From NCBI RefSeq assembly GCF_046097105.1, contig NZ_CP175562.1:496001-560000 (forward strand): DNA of 64,000 nucleotides, given 5' to 3'. The notes below the pieces were generated by a model. It was not told where the DNA came from and ran no database searches. It saw nothing but the letters and a program-made list of their open reading frames with translations. This DNA is from Natroniella sp046097105 (GTDB lineage: Bacteria > Bacillota > Halanaerobiia > Halobacteroidales > Halobacteroidaceae). Position 1 is the stretch's first letter, and each line of letters starts with the position of its first letter. Below are positions 9,082 to 18,362 of this stretch, piece by piece. Both the position numbers and the translations under genes were made by a program.

Positions 9082-9136
9082 ATCATACCCGATTTCTATT
9101 ATATATATAATAGAAATCGGGTATGATTTTTTGTTT
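9082..9136 (+). terminator. Strong terminator after the Cache chemoreceptor
   Basis: A long stem of about 20 bp (ATCATACCCGATTTCTATTA with its complement ending at 9127) and an AT loop are followed by a T run. Confidence 0.93.
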
Positions 9137-9159
9137 TTAATTTAGATATATAATTAATT

Positions 9160-9324
9160 ATGCTTGGTGTCAGATTATTAATGTGGTGAACTAAACATAA
9201 ATTACCTAAATATTTGCTAAAATTAAGTTTATTTGGTATAATACCATTGATTGTGAGTTTATTTCCTTTCATTGGAATGATTTACAATGTTTTTTGGATG
9301 AGATATTTCTTTTATTATTTTTGA
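9160..9324 (+). pseudogene. Possible decayed fragment of a membrane protein
   Basis: Within the 390-base space before the next receptor, one frame reads from an ATG at 9160 through a TGA at 9187 and then 44 codons of strongly hydrophobic protein-like sequence (for example PLIVSLFPFIGMIYNVFW) to a TGA at 9322. There is no ribosome site. The amino-acid composition looks like a real transmembrane segment rather than chance, but I do not recognise the family and the call is weak. The rest of the space, up to 9523, shows nothing. Confidence 0.2.
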
Positions 9325-9523
9325 TTCTTCCATTAAGCTAGTTCTTTTGATTATATTAATCATAGATTTATAATATTATCTGTTATAGCTAGATTGTCTA
9401 TATCTTAAAAATTAGCTTTATTTAGTTAATGTTATTACAATAGGTTTTATTAGTTTCTTTTTAAGATAAATTAAGTTAGTTATATTTATAAAAATCAAAT
9501 ACCAATGGAAGGAGTGTTTTAAT

Positions 9524-11608
9524 ATGTTAAGATTAAAAGGGCTCAAAAATAAATTGATAGTACCTACAGTTGTGATTTTAGTACTAATTTTATCTATATT
9601 TATAGTCTATTTTTTAAGAGATCAAGCTAATAAGCAGAGAGATTTATTGGAGGCTGAAACAGAACAAACTATTGATTTAATTAATTATACTGCAACAAAT
9701 CATTTGAAAGAAGGTAGTATTGATAAATTAGAAGAGTTAACTTCTTTTCTTTTCAAATATAAAAGTGTAGCTACAATAGAGATCAGTGATCAAGAAGGTA
9801 ATGAGCTAGTTAATTCTAAGAGTAATAATTTTGAAATGTATTCTGAAGATGAGAAGATTAGAATTCAGGAGACTATTGTCAGTAATGGTAATGAGGTTGG
9901 TAGTTTAAAAGTAACTTTTACTGAGTTTTATTTAAGAGAAAATATAAGTAGAATTAGAAATCAATTGATAATTTTTGCTATATTTGTTATATTGATACTT
10001 ACTTTAGCACTTATGATAATTTCTAAAAAGATTACCTCGCCTCTTAATGATGCCCAAGAGTTTGTGAAAAAAATTGCTTTATGTAATTTTAATATTGATC
10101 CTTTAAATGTTGGCTCTAAGGACGATGAGGTAGGAAAATTGCTTGTAGAATTAAATAATATGTGTTTGGAACTGAAAAAAATTATTAATAATATGCTAGA
10201 TGTTGTTAGTGACCTTTCATTAAGTAGTAATAAGTTATCAGCTTTAGCTGATGAAAGTGCTAATACTTGTGAAATAACTAGTGGTTTGATAGAAAACATT
10301 TCAGCTGGAATAGAAGAAATTTCGGCTGCTGCTCAGCAGGTTGCAAGTTTTTCTCAAGAAGCTAGATTTCAGACTGATGTGGGCAGTGATAATGTTAATC
10401 AAACTGTAAATAGTATTGAAGAAATAGATAAGTCGGTACAGAAAACGGTAGAAGCCATAAAGCAATTAGATTATAAATCAAAAGAGATAGACCAAATAGT
10501 TAATATGATTACCGAGATAGCTGAACAGACGAATTTATTGGCTTTAAATGCAGCTATAGAAGCAGCTAGAGCTGGTGAGCAGGGAAGAGGATTTGCTGTA
10601 GTTGCAGATGAGATTAGAGGGTTGGCTGAAGAGACTTCGTCTGCAACAAAAGAGGTTACAACTTTAATAAATCAGATTCAAAACCAGTCCGAAAAAGGAG
10701 TAAAAGAGGTACATGATGTACAGAATAAGGCAGAAGAAGGAGAAAAAATAGCTAAAAAATCTGGAAATGCATTTGAAGATATTTGTAATTCAGTTGAAGA
10801 AACGGCTTATCAAATTGAAGAAACAGCTGAAGCTGCCAATAAGTTGGCCCATGATAGTAGTGATGCAATGAACTCTACCGAAGATATGCATCAAATGTCA
10901 AGTGAGGTTTCTGAAGCAGCACAAGATTTAAAAGCGATGACTTATAAATTAGAAAAATTATTTGATAAATTTAATATTATCTTAGCTTATATAGATATAC
11001 CACCTTTTACTTATACCACTGAGAATGGAGAAGCTGCTGGAATAATCATTGAAAAGGCGAGAAGAGTATTTGAAGAGGTGGGTATTAAAGTTATAGAAAG
11101 GGAATATCCAGTAGAGCGAATGATTAAGGGTCTATCTTCAGGAGGGGTGGACTTTTGGTGTGGAGTTGAAATTTCGAGCTTAAAAGATGAGGCTTATTAT
11201 GGTAAAGAGATAATTGATACACTTGAGATGAATATTTATGCTATTGGAAATAGATCTAAGGAGATTAAGGTTAGAGAAGATTTAAGAGGGAAATCTGTTG
11301 TTATTATGAAAGGTTATGGTTATGCTGGTTGGAGATCTTATATAAAAGATGAGAATAATAATGTCAATTTTCAGGAAGCCGCTACTCATGAGCAGGCCTT
11401 AAGAATATTGAAGCGTGGTAGTGTAGATTATTTGTTAGATTATGCATATCCTGTAGAAAAAGCTTTAAATGATAGTGATATAGTTATTTCTAATCTAAAA
11501 AAACAGACGATAAAGAGATCGGATATATATATGATTATTTCAAAAAAGTATCCTAATTATGTAGAAGTCTCAAAGAAGCTAGATAAAGCAATCATGAATT
11601 TAGAATGA
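9524..11608 (+). CDS. Chemoreceptor with C-terminal solute-binding-protein-like domain (copy 1)
   Basis: A 694-aa receptor. TM1 is residues 11-31, a short external sensor about 32-147, TM2 about 148-167, HAMP about 168-222, and the methyl-accepting signalling hairpin about 240-480 with tip EQTNLLALNAAIEAARAGEQ. Unusually, about 212 further residues (483-694) follow. They look like a family 3 extracellular solute-binding protein: IPPFTYTTENGEAAG at its start, then a two-lobed periplasmic-binding-like pattern with VREDLRGKSVVIMKG and QALRILKRGSVDYLLD. No membrane segment separates this part from the signalling domain, so it should be cytoplasmic. GGAAGGAG precedes the ATG. The next gene is a close paralogue. 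The ligand is unknown; the domain naming is from motif recognition, not a search. Confidence 0.85.
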   Translation: MLRLKGLKNKLIVPTVVILVLILSIFIVYFLRDQANKQRDLLEAETEQTIDLINYTATNHLKEGSIDKLEELTSFLFKYKSVATIEISDQEGNELVNSKSNNFEMYSEDEKIRIQETIVSNGNEVGSLKVTFTEFYLRENISRIRNQLIIFAIFVILILTLALMIISKKITSPLNDAQEFVKKIALCNFNIDPLNVGSKDDEVGKLLVELNNMCLELKKIINNMLDVVSDLSLSSNKLSALADESANTCEITSGLIENISAGIEEISAAAQQVASFSQEARFQTDVGSDNVNQTVNSIEEIDKSVQKTVEAIKQLDYKSKEIDQIVNMITEIAEQTNLLALNAAIEAARAGEQGRGFAVVADEIRGLAEETSSATKEVTTLINQIQNQSEKGVKEVHDVQNKAEEGEKIAKKSGNAFEDICNSVEETAYQIEETAEAANKLAHDSSDAMNSTEDMHQMSSEVSEAAQDLKAMTYKLEKLFDKFNIILAYIDIPPFTYTTENGEAAGIIIEKARRVFEEVGIKVIEREYPVERMIKGLSSGGVDFWCGVEISSLKDEAYYGKEIIDTLEMNIYAIGNRSKEIKVREDLRGKSVVIMKGYGYAGWRSYIKDENNNVNFQEAATHEQALRILKRGSVDYLLDYAYPVEKALNDSDIVISNLKKQTIKRSDIYMIISKKYPNYVEVSKKLDKAIMNLE

Positions 11609-11700
11609 TTTTAGTCTGTAAAGTATTGAATTTTTTCAAGTTAGTTGGCTTTAAATATTGATAAAATTCAAGTTTATAATATTTTCATTGATGTTGATTG

Positions 11701-11762
11701 CTCCTTGTTTTAGGTGTTTGGATAGAAATTATCTTTAAACCTAATTATCAAGGAGTTTTTTC
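11701..11762 (+). terminator. Terminator between the two paralogous receptors
   Basis: CTCCTTG (11701-11707) pairs with CAAGGAG (11749-11755), with an inner AGGT/ACCT stem, followed by six T. The two receptors are therefore probably separate transcripts. The remaining 200 bases to the next start codon show no gene. Confidence 0.75.
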
Positions 11763-11971
11763 AATTTAAGCTCTTGCAATGTTAATGATAGTAATTATAT
11801 AATTATAGTGTCATCGATTACAATTAAGTTGTTTGTACTTTGATGAAGGAAAATAGTTTTATTTGTCGAATATTATCATATGAGGGTTTTAGTATTTTTG
11901 CTCTTTAAAGCAAAAGAAGTTAAAAGATACAAATTATCAAAATTAATTCCCAAAGGAAGAGGTGGTTTAAT

Positions 11972-14056
11972 ATGTTGAAGGTAAAAGGGCTTAAGAATAA
12001 ATTTATAGTACCTACAATTGTAACTTTAATATTAATTTTATCTATATTTACAGTCTATTTTTTGAGGGATCAAGCTAATAAGCAGAGAGGTTTATTGGAG
12101 ACTGAAGCAGAAAAAACTACTAATTTAATTAATTATACTGCAACAAATCATTTGAAAGAGGGTAGTATTGATAAATTAGAAGAGTTAACTTCCTTTCTTC
12201 TCAAATATAATAGTGTAGCCACAATTGAGATCAGTGATCAAGAAGGTAATGAGCTAGTTAATTTTAAGAGTAATAATTTTGAAATGTATTCTGAAGATGA
12301 GAAGACTAGAATCGAGGAGACTATCGTCAGTGACGGTAATGAAATTGGCAGTCTAAAAGTAACTTTTACTGAATTTTATTTAAGAGAAAATATAAGTAGA
12401 ATTAGAAATCAATTAATATTAGTTACTCTATTTATTACTTTGTTACTTGTTTTAGTGCTTATTAAGGTTTCTAAAAAAATTATCTCGCCACTTAATGATG
12501 CTCAAGAATTTGTGAAAAAAATTGCTTTATGTAATTTTAATATTGACCTCCTAAATGTTGACTCTAAGGACGATGAGGTAGGAGAGTTGCTTGTAGAATT
12601 AAATAATATGTGTTTGGAACTGAAAAAAATCATTAATAATATGCTAGATGTTGTTAGCGACCTTTCATTGAGTAGTAATAAGTTATCAGCTTTAGCTGAT
12701 GAAAGTGCTAATACCTGTGAGATAACTAGTGGTTTAATAGAAAGTATGTCAGCTGGGATAGAAGAAATTTCGGCTGCTGCTCAACAGGTTGCAAATTTCT
12801 CTCAAGAGGCTAGATTTCAGACTGATGTGGGCAGTGATAATGTTAATCAAACTGTAAATAGTATTGAAGAAATAGATAAGTCGGTACAGAAAACGGTAGA
12901 AGCTATAAAACAATTAGATTATAAATCAAAGGAGATAGATCAAATAGTTAATATGATTACCGAGATAGCTGAACAGACGAATTTATTGGCTTTAAATGCA
13001 GCTATAGAAGCAGCTAGAGCTGGTGAGCAAGGAAGGGGATTTGCTGTAGTTGCAGATGAAATTAGAGGATTAGCTGAAGAGACTTCTTCTGCAACCAAAG
13101 AGGTTACAAACTTAATAAATCAGATTCAAAACCAGTCTGAAAAAGGGGTAAAAGAAGTACATGATGTACAGAATAAGGCAGAAGAAGGAGAAAAAATAGC
13201 TAAAAAATCTGGAAATGCATTTGAAGATATTTGTAATTCAGTTGAAGAGACGGCCTATCAAATTGAAGAAACAGCTGAAGCTGCTAATGAATTGGCCCAT
13301 GATAGTAGTGATGCAATGAATTCTACAAAAGACATGCATCAAATGTCAATAGAGGTTTCTGAATCGGCACAAAATTTAAAAGAGATGACTTATAAATTAG
13401 AAAAATTATTTGATAAATTTAATATTATTTTAGGTTATGTAGATATGCCACCATTTACTTATACCAATGAGAATGGTGAGGCTGCTGGGTTAATTATTAA
13501 AAAAGCGAGAAGAGTGTTTGAAAAAGCAGGTATTAAAGTTATAGAAAGGGAGTATCCAGTAGAGCGAATACTTAAAGGTCTATCTTCAGGAGGAGTGGAC
13601 TTTTGGTGTGGAGTTGAAATTTCGAGCTTAAAAGATGATGCTTATTATGGTAAACAGATAATTGAAACACTTGAGATGAATATTTATGCTATTGGAAATA
13701 AATCTAAAGAGGTTAAGACTCGAGAAGATTTAAGAGGGAAATCTATTGTTATTATGAAAGGTTATAATTATGGTGGCTGGGGAACTTATATAAGAGATGA
13801 GAGTAATAATGTCAAATTTCAGGAAGCAGCTACTCATGAGCAGGCTTTGAGAATTTTGAAACGCGGTGGTGTAGATTATTTGTTAGATTATGCATATCCT
13901 ATTGAAAAAGCTTTAAAAAATAGTGATCTAATTGTTTCTAACTTAAAAAAATATACAATAAATAAATTGGATATATATATAATCACTTCAAAAAAGCACC
14001 CTAATTATGTAGAAGTTTCAAGGAAGCTAGATAAAGTAATCATGGATATGGAATAA
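11972..14056 (+). CDS. Chemoreceptor with C-terminal solute-binding-protein-like domain (copy 2)
   Basis: Paralogue of the preceding gene with the same length (694 aa) and domain order: TM1, small external sensor, TM2, HAMP, signalling hairpin, then a C-terminal solute-binding-protein-like domain from residue 483. The signalling part is almost identical in the two copies; the differences concentrate in TM2, HAMP and scattered positions of the C-terminal domain (for example YGYAGW in copy 1 against YNYGGW here), as expected after a tandem duplication with some ligand divergence. GGAAGAGG precedes the ATG. A terminator follows. Function beyond chemosensing is inferred only. Confidence 0.85.
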   Translation: MLKVKGLKNKFIVPTIVTLILILSIFTVYFLRDQANKQRGLLETEAEKTTNLINYTATNHLKEGSIDKLEELTSFLLKYNSVATIEISDQEGNELVNFKSNNFEMYSEDEKTRIEETIVSDGNEIGSLKVTFTEFYLRENISRIRNQLILVTLFITLLLVLVLIKVSKKIISPLNDAQEFVKKIALCNFNIDLLNVDSKDDEVGELLVELNNMCLELKKIINNMLDVVSDLSLSSNKLSALADESANTCEITSGLIESMSAGIEEISAAAQQVANFSQEARFQTDVGSDNVNQTVNSIEEIDKSVQKTVEAIKQLDYKSKEIDQIVNMITEIAEQTNLLALNAAIEAARAGEQGRGFAVVADEIRGLAEETSSATKEVTNLINQIQNQSEKGVKEVHDVQNKAEEGEKIAKKSGNAFEDICNSVEETAYQIEETAEAANELAHDSSDAMNSTKDMHQMSIEVSESAQNLKEMTYKLEKLFDKFNIILGYVDMPPFTYTNENGEAAGLIIKKARRVFEKAGIKVIEREYPVERILKGLSSGGVDFWCGVEISSLKDDAYYGKQIIETLEMNIYAIGNKSKEVKTREDLRGKSIVIMKGYNYGGWGTYIRDESNNVKFQEAATHEQALRILKRGGVDYLLDYAYPIEKALKNSDLIVSNLKKYTINKLDIYIITSKKHPNYVEVSRKLDKVIMDME

Positions 14057-14131
14057 TTTAAACTATTCTTTTTGACTTATCTGGATTCTGATATATTAAA
14101 ATAAATTAATGTATTAACCAATTATTAGGTG

Positions 14132-14176
14132 CCTGAAAAACTGTTTGAAATTAAACAGTTTTTTGGGTTTTTTTAT
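14132..14176 (+). terminator. Terminator after the second paralogous receptor
   Basis: AAAAACTGTTT pairs with AAACAGTTTTT, extended by CC/GG, and is followed by a T run. Confidence 0.85.
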
Positions 14177-14236
14177 TTTCGATTAAGCAGACAATAAATC
14201 ATATTTTTTATGAAGATTAAAGTTTTTAGAAAAACT

Positions 14237-14265
14237 TTGCAAAATGCAAAGAAGGATGTTATAAT
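14237..14265 (+). promoter_or_regulatory. Promoter of the threonine operon
   Basis: TTGCAA (14237-14242), a 17-base spacer and TATAAT (14260-14265), 65 bases before the first gene. No riboswitch or T-box was seen in the short leader. Confidence 0.7.
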
Positions 14266-14330
14266 TCGTTGTAATGTATATATATAGCAGACAAGAGTTT
14301 TGTTAGCATGGACAATGTTAGGGGGTTATA

Positions 14331-14780
14331 ATGGGAAAAAAATTTTACATAGTTGCTGAAGAGATCTTATCGACGGCTATGAAGAAGGCCGTCAAAGTAA
14401 AAGAGTTATTAAAAACTGGAGAAGAAGAACAGATCAAAGGGGCAGTTAAAAGAGTAGGATTAAGTAGAAGTGCTTATTATAAGTATAAGGATTATATATT
14501 TCCTTTTGTGGAGCAAGAAAGACAAGAATTAGCAATATTATCATTATTAATAGCTGACCAAAAAGGTAATTTATCTAAGGCTTTAACCCAGATAGCCCAA
14601 TATCATGGAAATATATTAACTATAAATCAAGATATCCCTTTAGATGAAGTAGCTCATGTAACTATAACGATTGAAAGCAATAATTTAGTAATATCGGTCG
14701 AACAGCTAATAAGGAACTTAGAAAGTATAGTAGGAATAAAAAGAGTAAAATTAATTAAACAAAGTTTTAAACAGAGATAA
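14331..14780 (+). CDS. pheB: ACT domain-containing protein, PheB/UPF0735 family
   Basis: A 149-aa protein with an N-terminal helical part containing a helix-turn-helix-like stretch (VKRVGLSRSAYYKYKDYIFPF, about 43-62; the whole block is typical of the family) and a C-terminal ACT domain (about 70-145), a fold that usually binds amino acids. Its exact role is unknown in Bacillus too, where it sits with pheA; here it heads an operon with hom, lysC and thrB, which fits a regulator or sensor of aspartate-family amino acids. Start is ATG after AGGGGG. Confidence 0.88.
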   Translation: MGKKFYIVAEEILSTAMKKAVKVKELLKTGEEEQIKGAVKRVGLSRSAYYKYKDYIFPFVEQERQELAILSLLIADQKGNLSKALTQIAQYHGNILTINQDIPLDEVAHVTITIESNNLVISVEQLIRNLESIVGIKRVKLIKQSFKQR

Positions 14781-14799
14781 CCTTTAAGGAGGAGATAGT

Positions 14800-16092
14800 A
14801 TGGAGAAAGAAATAAAGGTAGGATTGCTAGGTTGTGGAACTGTTGGTTCAGGGGTTTATAAAATTTTAGAAGAGAATGCTACGAGTATTGCTAATAAATC
14901 AGGTGCTCAACTAACTGTTTCCAAAGTATTAGTTAAAGATAAGAGTGAAGAATTATTAGTTGATGTTGAAGAGGATAAGTTAACAGAGGATTTTGAAGAG
15001 ATAATTAATGATCCAGAGATTGAAATAGTTGCAGAATTGATTGGGGGGGTTCACCCAGCTAAAGAGTTTATTTTAGAAGTGCTTAAGAGTGGACGCAGTG
15101 TGGTGACGGCTAATAAAGAGCTGATGGCTAAGCATGGCCATGAATTATTGATTACCGCTCGAGAAATGGGAGTAGATATTTATTTTGAAGCTAGTGTTGG
15201 TGGAGGAATTCCAATTATTAGTCCTTTAAAAGAGGATTTGGCTGCAAATAAGGTTACAAATATAATGGGAATTGTTAATGGTACGACTAATTATATCTTA
15301 ACCAAGATGGAGCAAGAGGGAGCGGAATTTTCTGATGTATTGGCTAAAGCGCAGGAACTTGGATATGCTGAAGCTGATCCTACATCAGATATAGAAGGTC
15401 ATGACGCTGCTTATAAATTAGCTATTTTAGCATCAATTGCTTTTGAATCTAGGGTTGACATTGATGATGTTTATGTTGAAGGGATAACTGGGATTACTAA
15501 AGAAGATATCTTATATGCTCAAGAGTTAGATTATAAAATTAAGTTGTTAGCAATTGGTAAACAAAATAATGGAATTGAAGTTAGAGTACATCCTACATTA
15601 GTTCCTAGAGAACATCCGTTGGCCAATGTTAATGATGTTTTTAATGCTATCTTTGTGGAAGGCGATGCCATTAATGAAGTAATGTTTTATGGGCCAGGAG
15701 CAGGTCAGATGCCGACAGGGAGCGCTGTTGTAGGTGATATTATTACTGCGGCTAGAAATGTTAATTTTTCAGCACAAGGAAGGATATCTTGTACTTGTTT
15801 CGAGAAAAAAGAGGTAATAACCCAAAAAGAAGTAAAGTCAAGCTTTTATTTAAGGTTACAAGTATTAGATAATCCAGGAGTTTTAGGAGAAATAACAAGT
15901 TTATTAGGAGAACATCAAGTCAGTATTGAATCTGTAATTCAAAAAGGTAGGAGTGATGATACTGTACCACTAGTTTTAGTAACTCACAAGGTTAAAGAAG
16001 GAGATCTGAATGATGCACTAGAAAAGATTAGTTCTTTACCAGATGTTAAAAAAGTTGCCAGCTTAATTAGAGTTGAGGAATATCAACAATGA
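14800..16092 (+). CDS. hom: Homoserine dehydrogenase
   Basis: Reduces aspartate semialdehyde to homoserine, the branch step towards threonine and methionine. The NAD(P)-binding loop GLLGCGTVGSGV is at residues 8-19, the catalytic domain includes NKELMAKHG near 105 and GIVNGTTNYILTKM near 165, and a C-terminal ACT domain (about 350-430) suggests feedback control by threonine. The length of 430 aa is typical for the Gram-positive enzyme. AAGGAGGAG precedes the ATG, 20 bases after pheB; lysC follows. Confidence 0.96.
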   Translation: MEKEIKVGLLGCGTVGSGVYKILEENATSIANKSGAQLTVSKVLVKDKSEELLVDVEEDKLTEDFEEIINDPEIEIVAELIGGVHPAKEFILEVLKSGRSVVTANKELMAKHGHELLITAREMGVDIYFEASVGGGIPIISPLKEDLAANKVTNIMGIVNGTTNYILTKMEQEGAEFSDVLAKAQELGYAEADPTSDIEGHDAAYKLAILASIAFESRVDIDDVYVEGITGITKEDILYAQELDYKIKLLAIGKQNNGIEVRVHPTLVPREHPLANVNDVFNAIFVEGDAINEVMFYGPGAGQMPTGSAVVGDIITAARNVNFSAQGRISCTCFEKKEVITQKEVKSSFYLRLQVLDNPGVLGEITSLLGEHQVSIESVIQKGRSDDTVPLVLVTHKVKEGDLNDALEKISSLPDVKKVASLIRVEEYQQ

Positions 16093-16152
16093 ATTAGTTA
16101 ATAAGTAATAATTATATGGAAATTGTTAATTGGAATTAGAGGAGGAAGGTTT

Positions 16153-17385
16153 ATGGGATTAATTGTTCAAAAATATGGTGGTAGTTCAGTAGCAGATACT
16201 GATCGAATTAAGCGAGTTGCAGAAAGAATTGTAAGAAGAAAGAGAGCAGGCAATCAAATAGTAGCGGTAGTTTCAGCTTTAGGAGATACTACAGATGAAT
16301 TGATTGAATTGGCTCAAAAAATTACTGATGATCCTCCTAAACGTGAATATGATATGTTAGTTTCAACGGGTGAACAGATTTCAGTCTCACTATTGGCAAT
16401 GGCTATTAATGAATTGGGTGAAGATGTAATCTCTTTGACTGGTTCTCAAATTGGAATCATAACCAATGCTTTGCATTCTAAGGCTAAAATTTTAAAGGTT
16501 AATCCTGATAGGCTGGAAGAGGAGCTTGACCAGGATAAAATAGTAATTGTAGCTGGTTTTCAGGGGGTTACATCAGATAATGAAATAACTACTCTAGGAC
16601 GTGGTGGTTCTGATACAACAGGTGTTGCAGTAGCAACTGCCCTTGAAGCAGATTTATGTGAAATTTATACAGATGTTGATGGAGTTTATACTGCTGATCC
16701 TAGAATTGTTGAGAGGGCTTGTAAATTGGATGAGGTTTCCTATGAGGAAATGTTAGAGTTTGCTAGTTTAGGAGCTGAAGTTTTACACCCTAGATCGGTT
16801 GAAATTGCTAAAGAGTACGGTATTGAAATGGTAGTTAAGTCTAGCTTTTATTGTTGCCCGGGAACATATATTAAGGAGGTAGGAGAATTGGAAAAGGATA
16901 TTGTAGTGACAGGTGTCACATGTAATAGTGATACGGTAAAATTATCATTAATAGGAGTGCCTGATAAGCCGGGTATTGCTTCTAAAATTTTCACTGGACT
17001 AGCAGAAGATGGAATTAATGTAGATATGATTATTCAGAATGTAGATTATGATGGATTAAATGATATTACTTTTACGATTGATAAGGAAGATTTAGAGTAT
17101 GCTAAAGTTAACCTGAAAAGGTTAGAAGAGGAATTAGGGTATGCAGAATTGAGTCATAATAGTGAAGTGGCTAAGGTATCAATAGTAGGAGCGGGAATGG
17201 TGACTAATCCTGGTGTAGCAGCTAAGATGTTTGAAGCATTAGCTGATGAAGATATTAATATTGAATTGATTAGTACATCGGAAATAAAGGTCTCTTGTTT
17301 GATTAATGAAGAAAGAGCTAATCGAGCTGTTAGGGTTATTCATGAGAAATTTAATCTAGATGGATTATGTGACAGTGATGTTTAA
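16153..17385 (+). CDS. lysC: Aspartate kinase
   Basis: Phosphorylates aspartate, the first step of the lysine/threonine/methionine pathway. The protein (410 aa) begins with VQKYGGSSVA, has the kinase block GRGGSDTTGVAVA near 160 and YTDVDGVYTADPR near 180, then two ACT domains (about 265-410) for allosteric control. An in-frame start 30 bases upstream is possible, but the ATG at 16153 follows the strong AGAGGAGGAAGG site. The stop overlaps the start of thrB, implying translational coupling. Which amino acid inhibits it cannot be read; the neighbours point to threonine. Confidence 0.95.
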   Translation: MGLIVQKYGGSSVADTDRIKRVAERIVRRKRAGNQIVAVVSALGDTTDELIELAQKITDDPPKREYDMLVSTGEQISVSLLAMAINELGEDVISLTGSQIGIITNALHSKAKILKVNPDRLEEELDQDKIVIVAGFQGVTSDNEITTLGRGGSDTTGVAVATALEADLCEIYTDVDGVYTADPRIVERACKLDEVSYEEMLEFASLGAEVLHPRSVEIAKEYGIEMVVKSSFYCCPGTYIKEVGELEKDIVVTGVTCNSDTVKLSLIGVPDKPGIASKIFTGLAEDGINVDMIIQNVDYDGLNDITFTIDKEDLEYAKVNLKRLEEELGYAELSHNSEVAKVSIVGAGMVTNPGVAAKMFEALADEDINIELISTSEIKVSCLINEERANRAVRVIHEKFNLDGLCDSDV

Positions 17386-18276
17386 GGTTAAGATTCCAGC
17401 AACTACTGCTAATTTAGGGCCAGGTTTTGATACTTTTGGTATGAGTCTGGGCTTATATAATTTAATTGAAGTAGAGAAGAAGGAAGATGGGGTAGAGATT
17501 GAGCTTGTTGGGTATGGAGTAGAGGAATTAACCACTGATAAAAGTAATTTAGTTTATCAGAGTATGTTACGTCTATTTGAAACTGTTAACTACTTACCCT
17601 CAGGATTAAAGATAAAGCTTATCAATCGGATTCCTTTGGCCCGTGGTTTAGGAAGTAGTGCAGCCGCTATTGCTGGTGGTTTATTAGTAGCTAATAAATT
17701 GAGTGGAGAGCAGTTAACGAGAGAAGAATTACTTAATTTAGCAACTGAAATAGAAGGGCATCCTGATAATGTAGCCCCTGCTTTATTAGGGGGGATAGTC
17801 GTTTCAAACTGTTAAAGAAAAAAAAGTTATCTATAAAAAACTAACTCCTCCAACTAAGTTAAAGACTGTAGTTTGTATTCCAGATTATCAATTAACGACT
17901 GCTAAATCGAGAGATGCTTTACCTAAAGGGGTTTCATTTACAGATGCAGTTTTTAATGTTAGTCATGCTAGTCTATTAGTGGCAGGTTTGTTAACTGAAG
18001 ATTTATAAATTGATCGGACAGGCATTAGATGATCGATTACATCAACCATATAGGCAAGGGTTAATTCCTGGATTAGATAAAGTGATGGCCAATTTATCTA
18101 AAGAAGTGTTGGGTATTGTACTTAGTGGTTCTGGGCCAACAGTAATTGCTTTAACACTACAGGATGAAGAGAGAATTGGAGCTGAGATAAAGTCAATTTT
18201 TGCTAATAATGGCATCAAATCTCAATATTTAGTAGTATCCCCTACAAATCAAGGAGCAACTATTATTGAAAGCTAA
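17378..18276 (+). pseudogene. thrB: Homoserine kinase gene with two frameshifts
   Basis: GHMP kinase that phosphorylates homoserine for threonine synthase. The first frame (17378-17815) holds IPATTANLGPGFDTFG and the ATP-binding block ARGLGSSAAAIAGG; the reading then continues one base on, with KLTPPTKLK...RDALPKGVSF...AVFNVSHASL up to a TAA at 18007, and again one base on with RLHQPYRQGLIPG and GIVLSGSGPTV to 18276. All parts of a complete kinase are present in order. Removing one T at 17802-17804 and one T at 18002-18004 would restore one frame. Either this is a recent pseudogene, or the sequence has single-base insertion errors. The start ATG overlaps the lysC stop by 8 bases. Confidence 0.9.
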
Positions 18277-18362
18277 TGTTAAAAAAGAGGATTTTCATCT
18301 AAAGTAAAGAAATTATATAATGATAGTGATATTTAACAAATTATAAATGTGGGGGGATGAAG

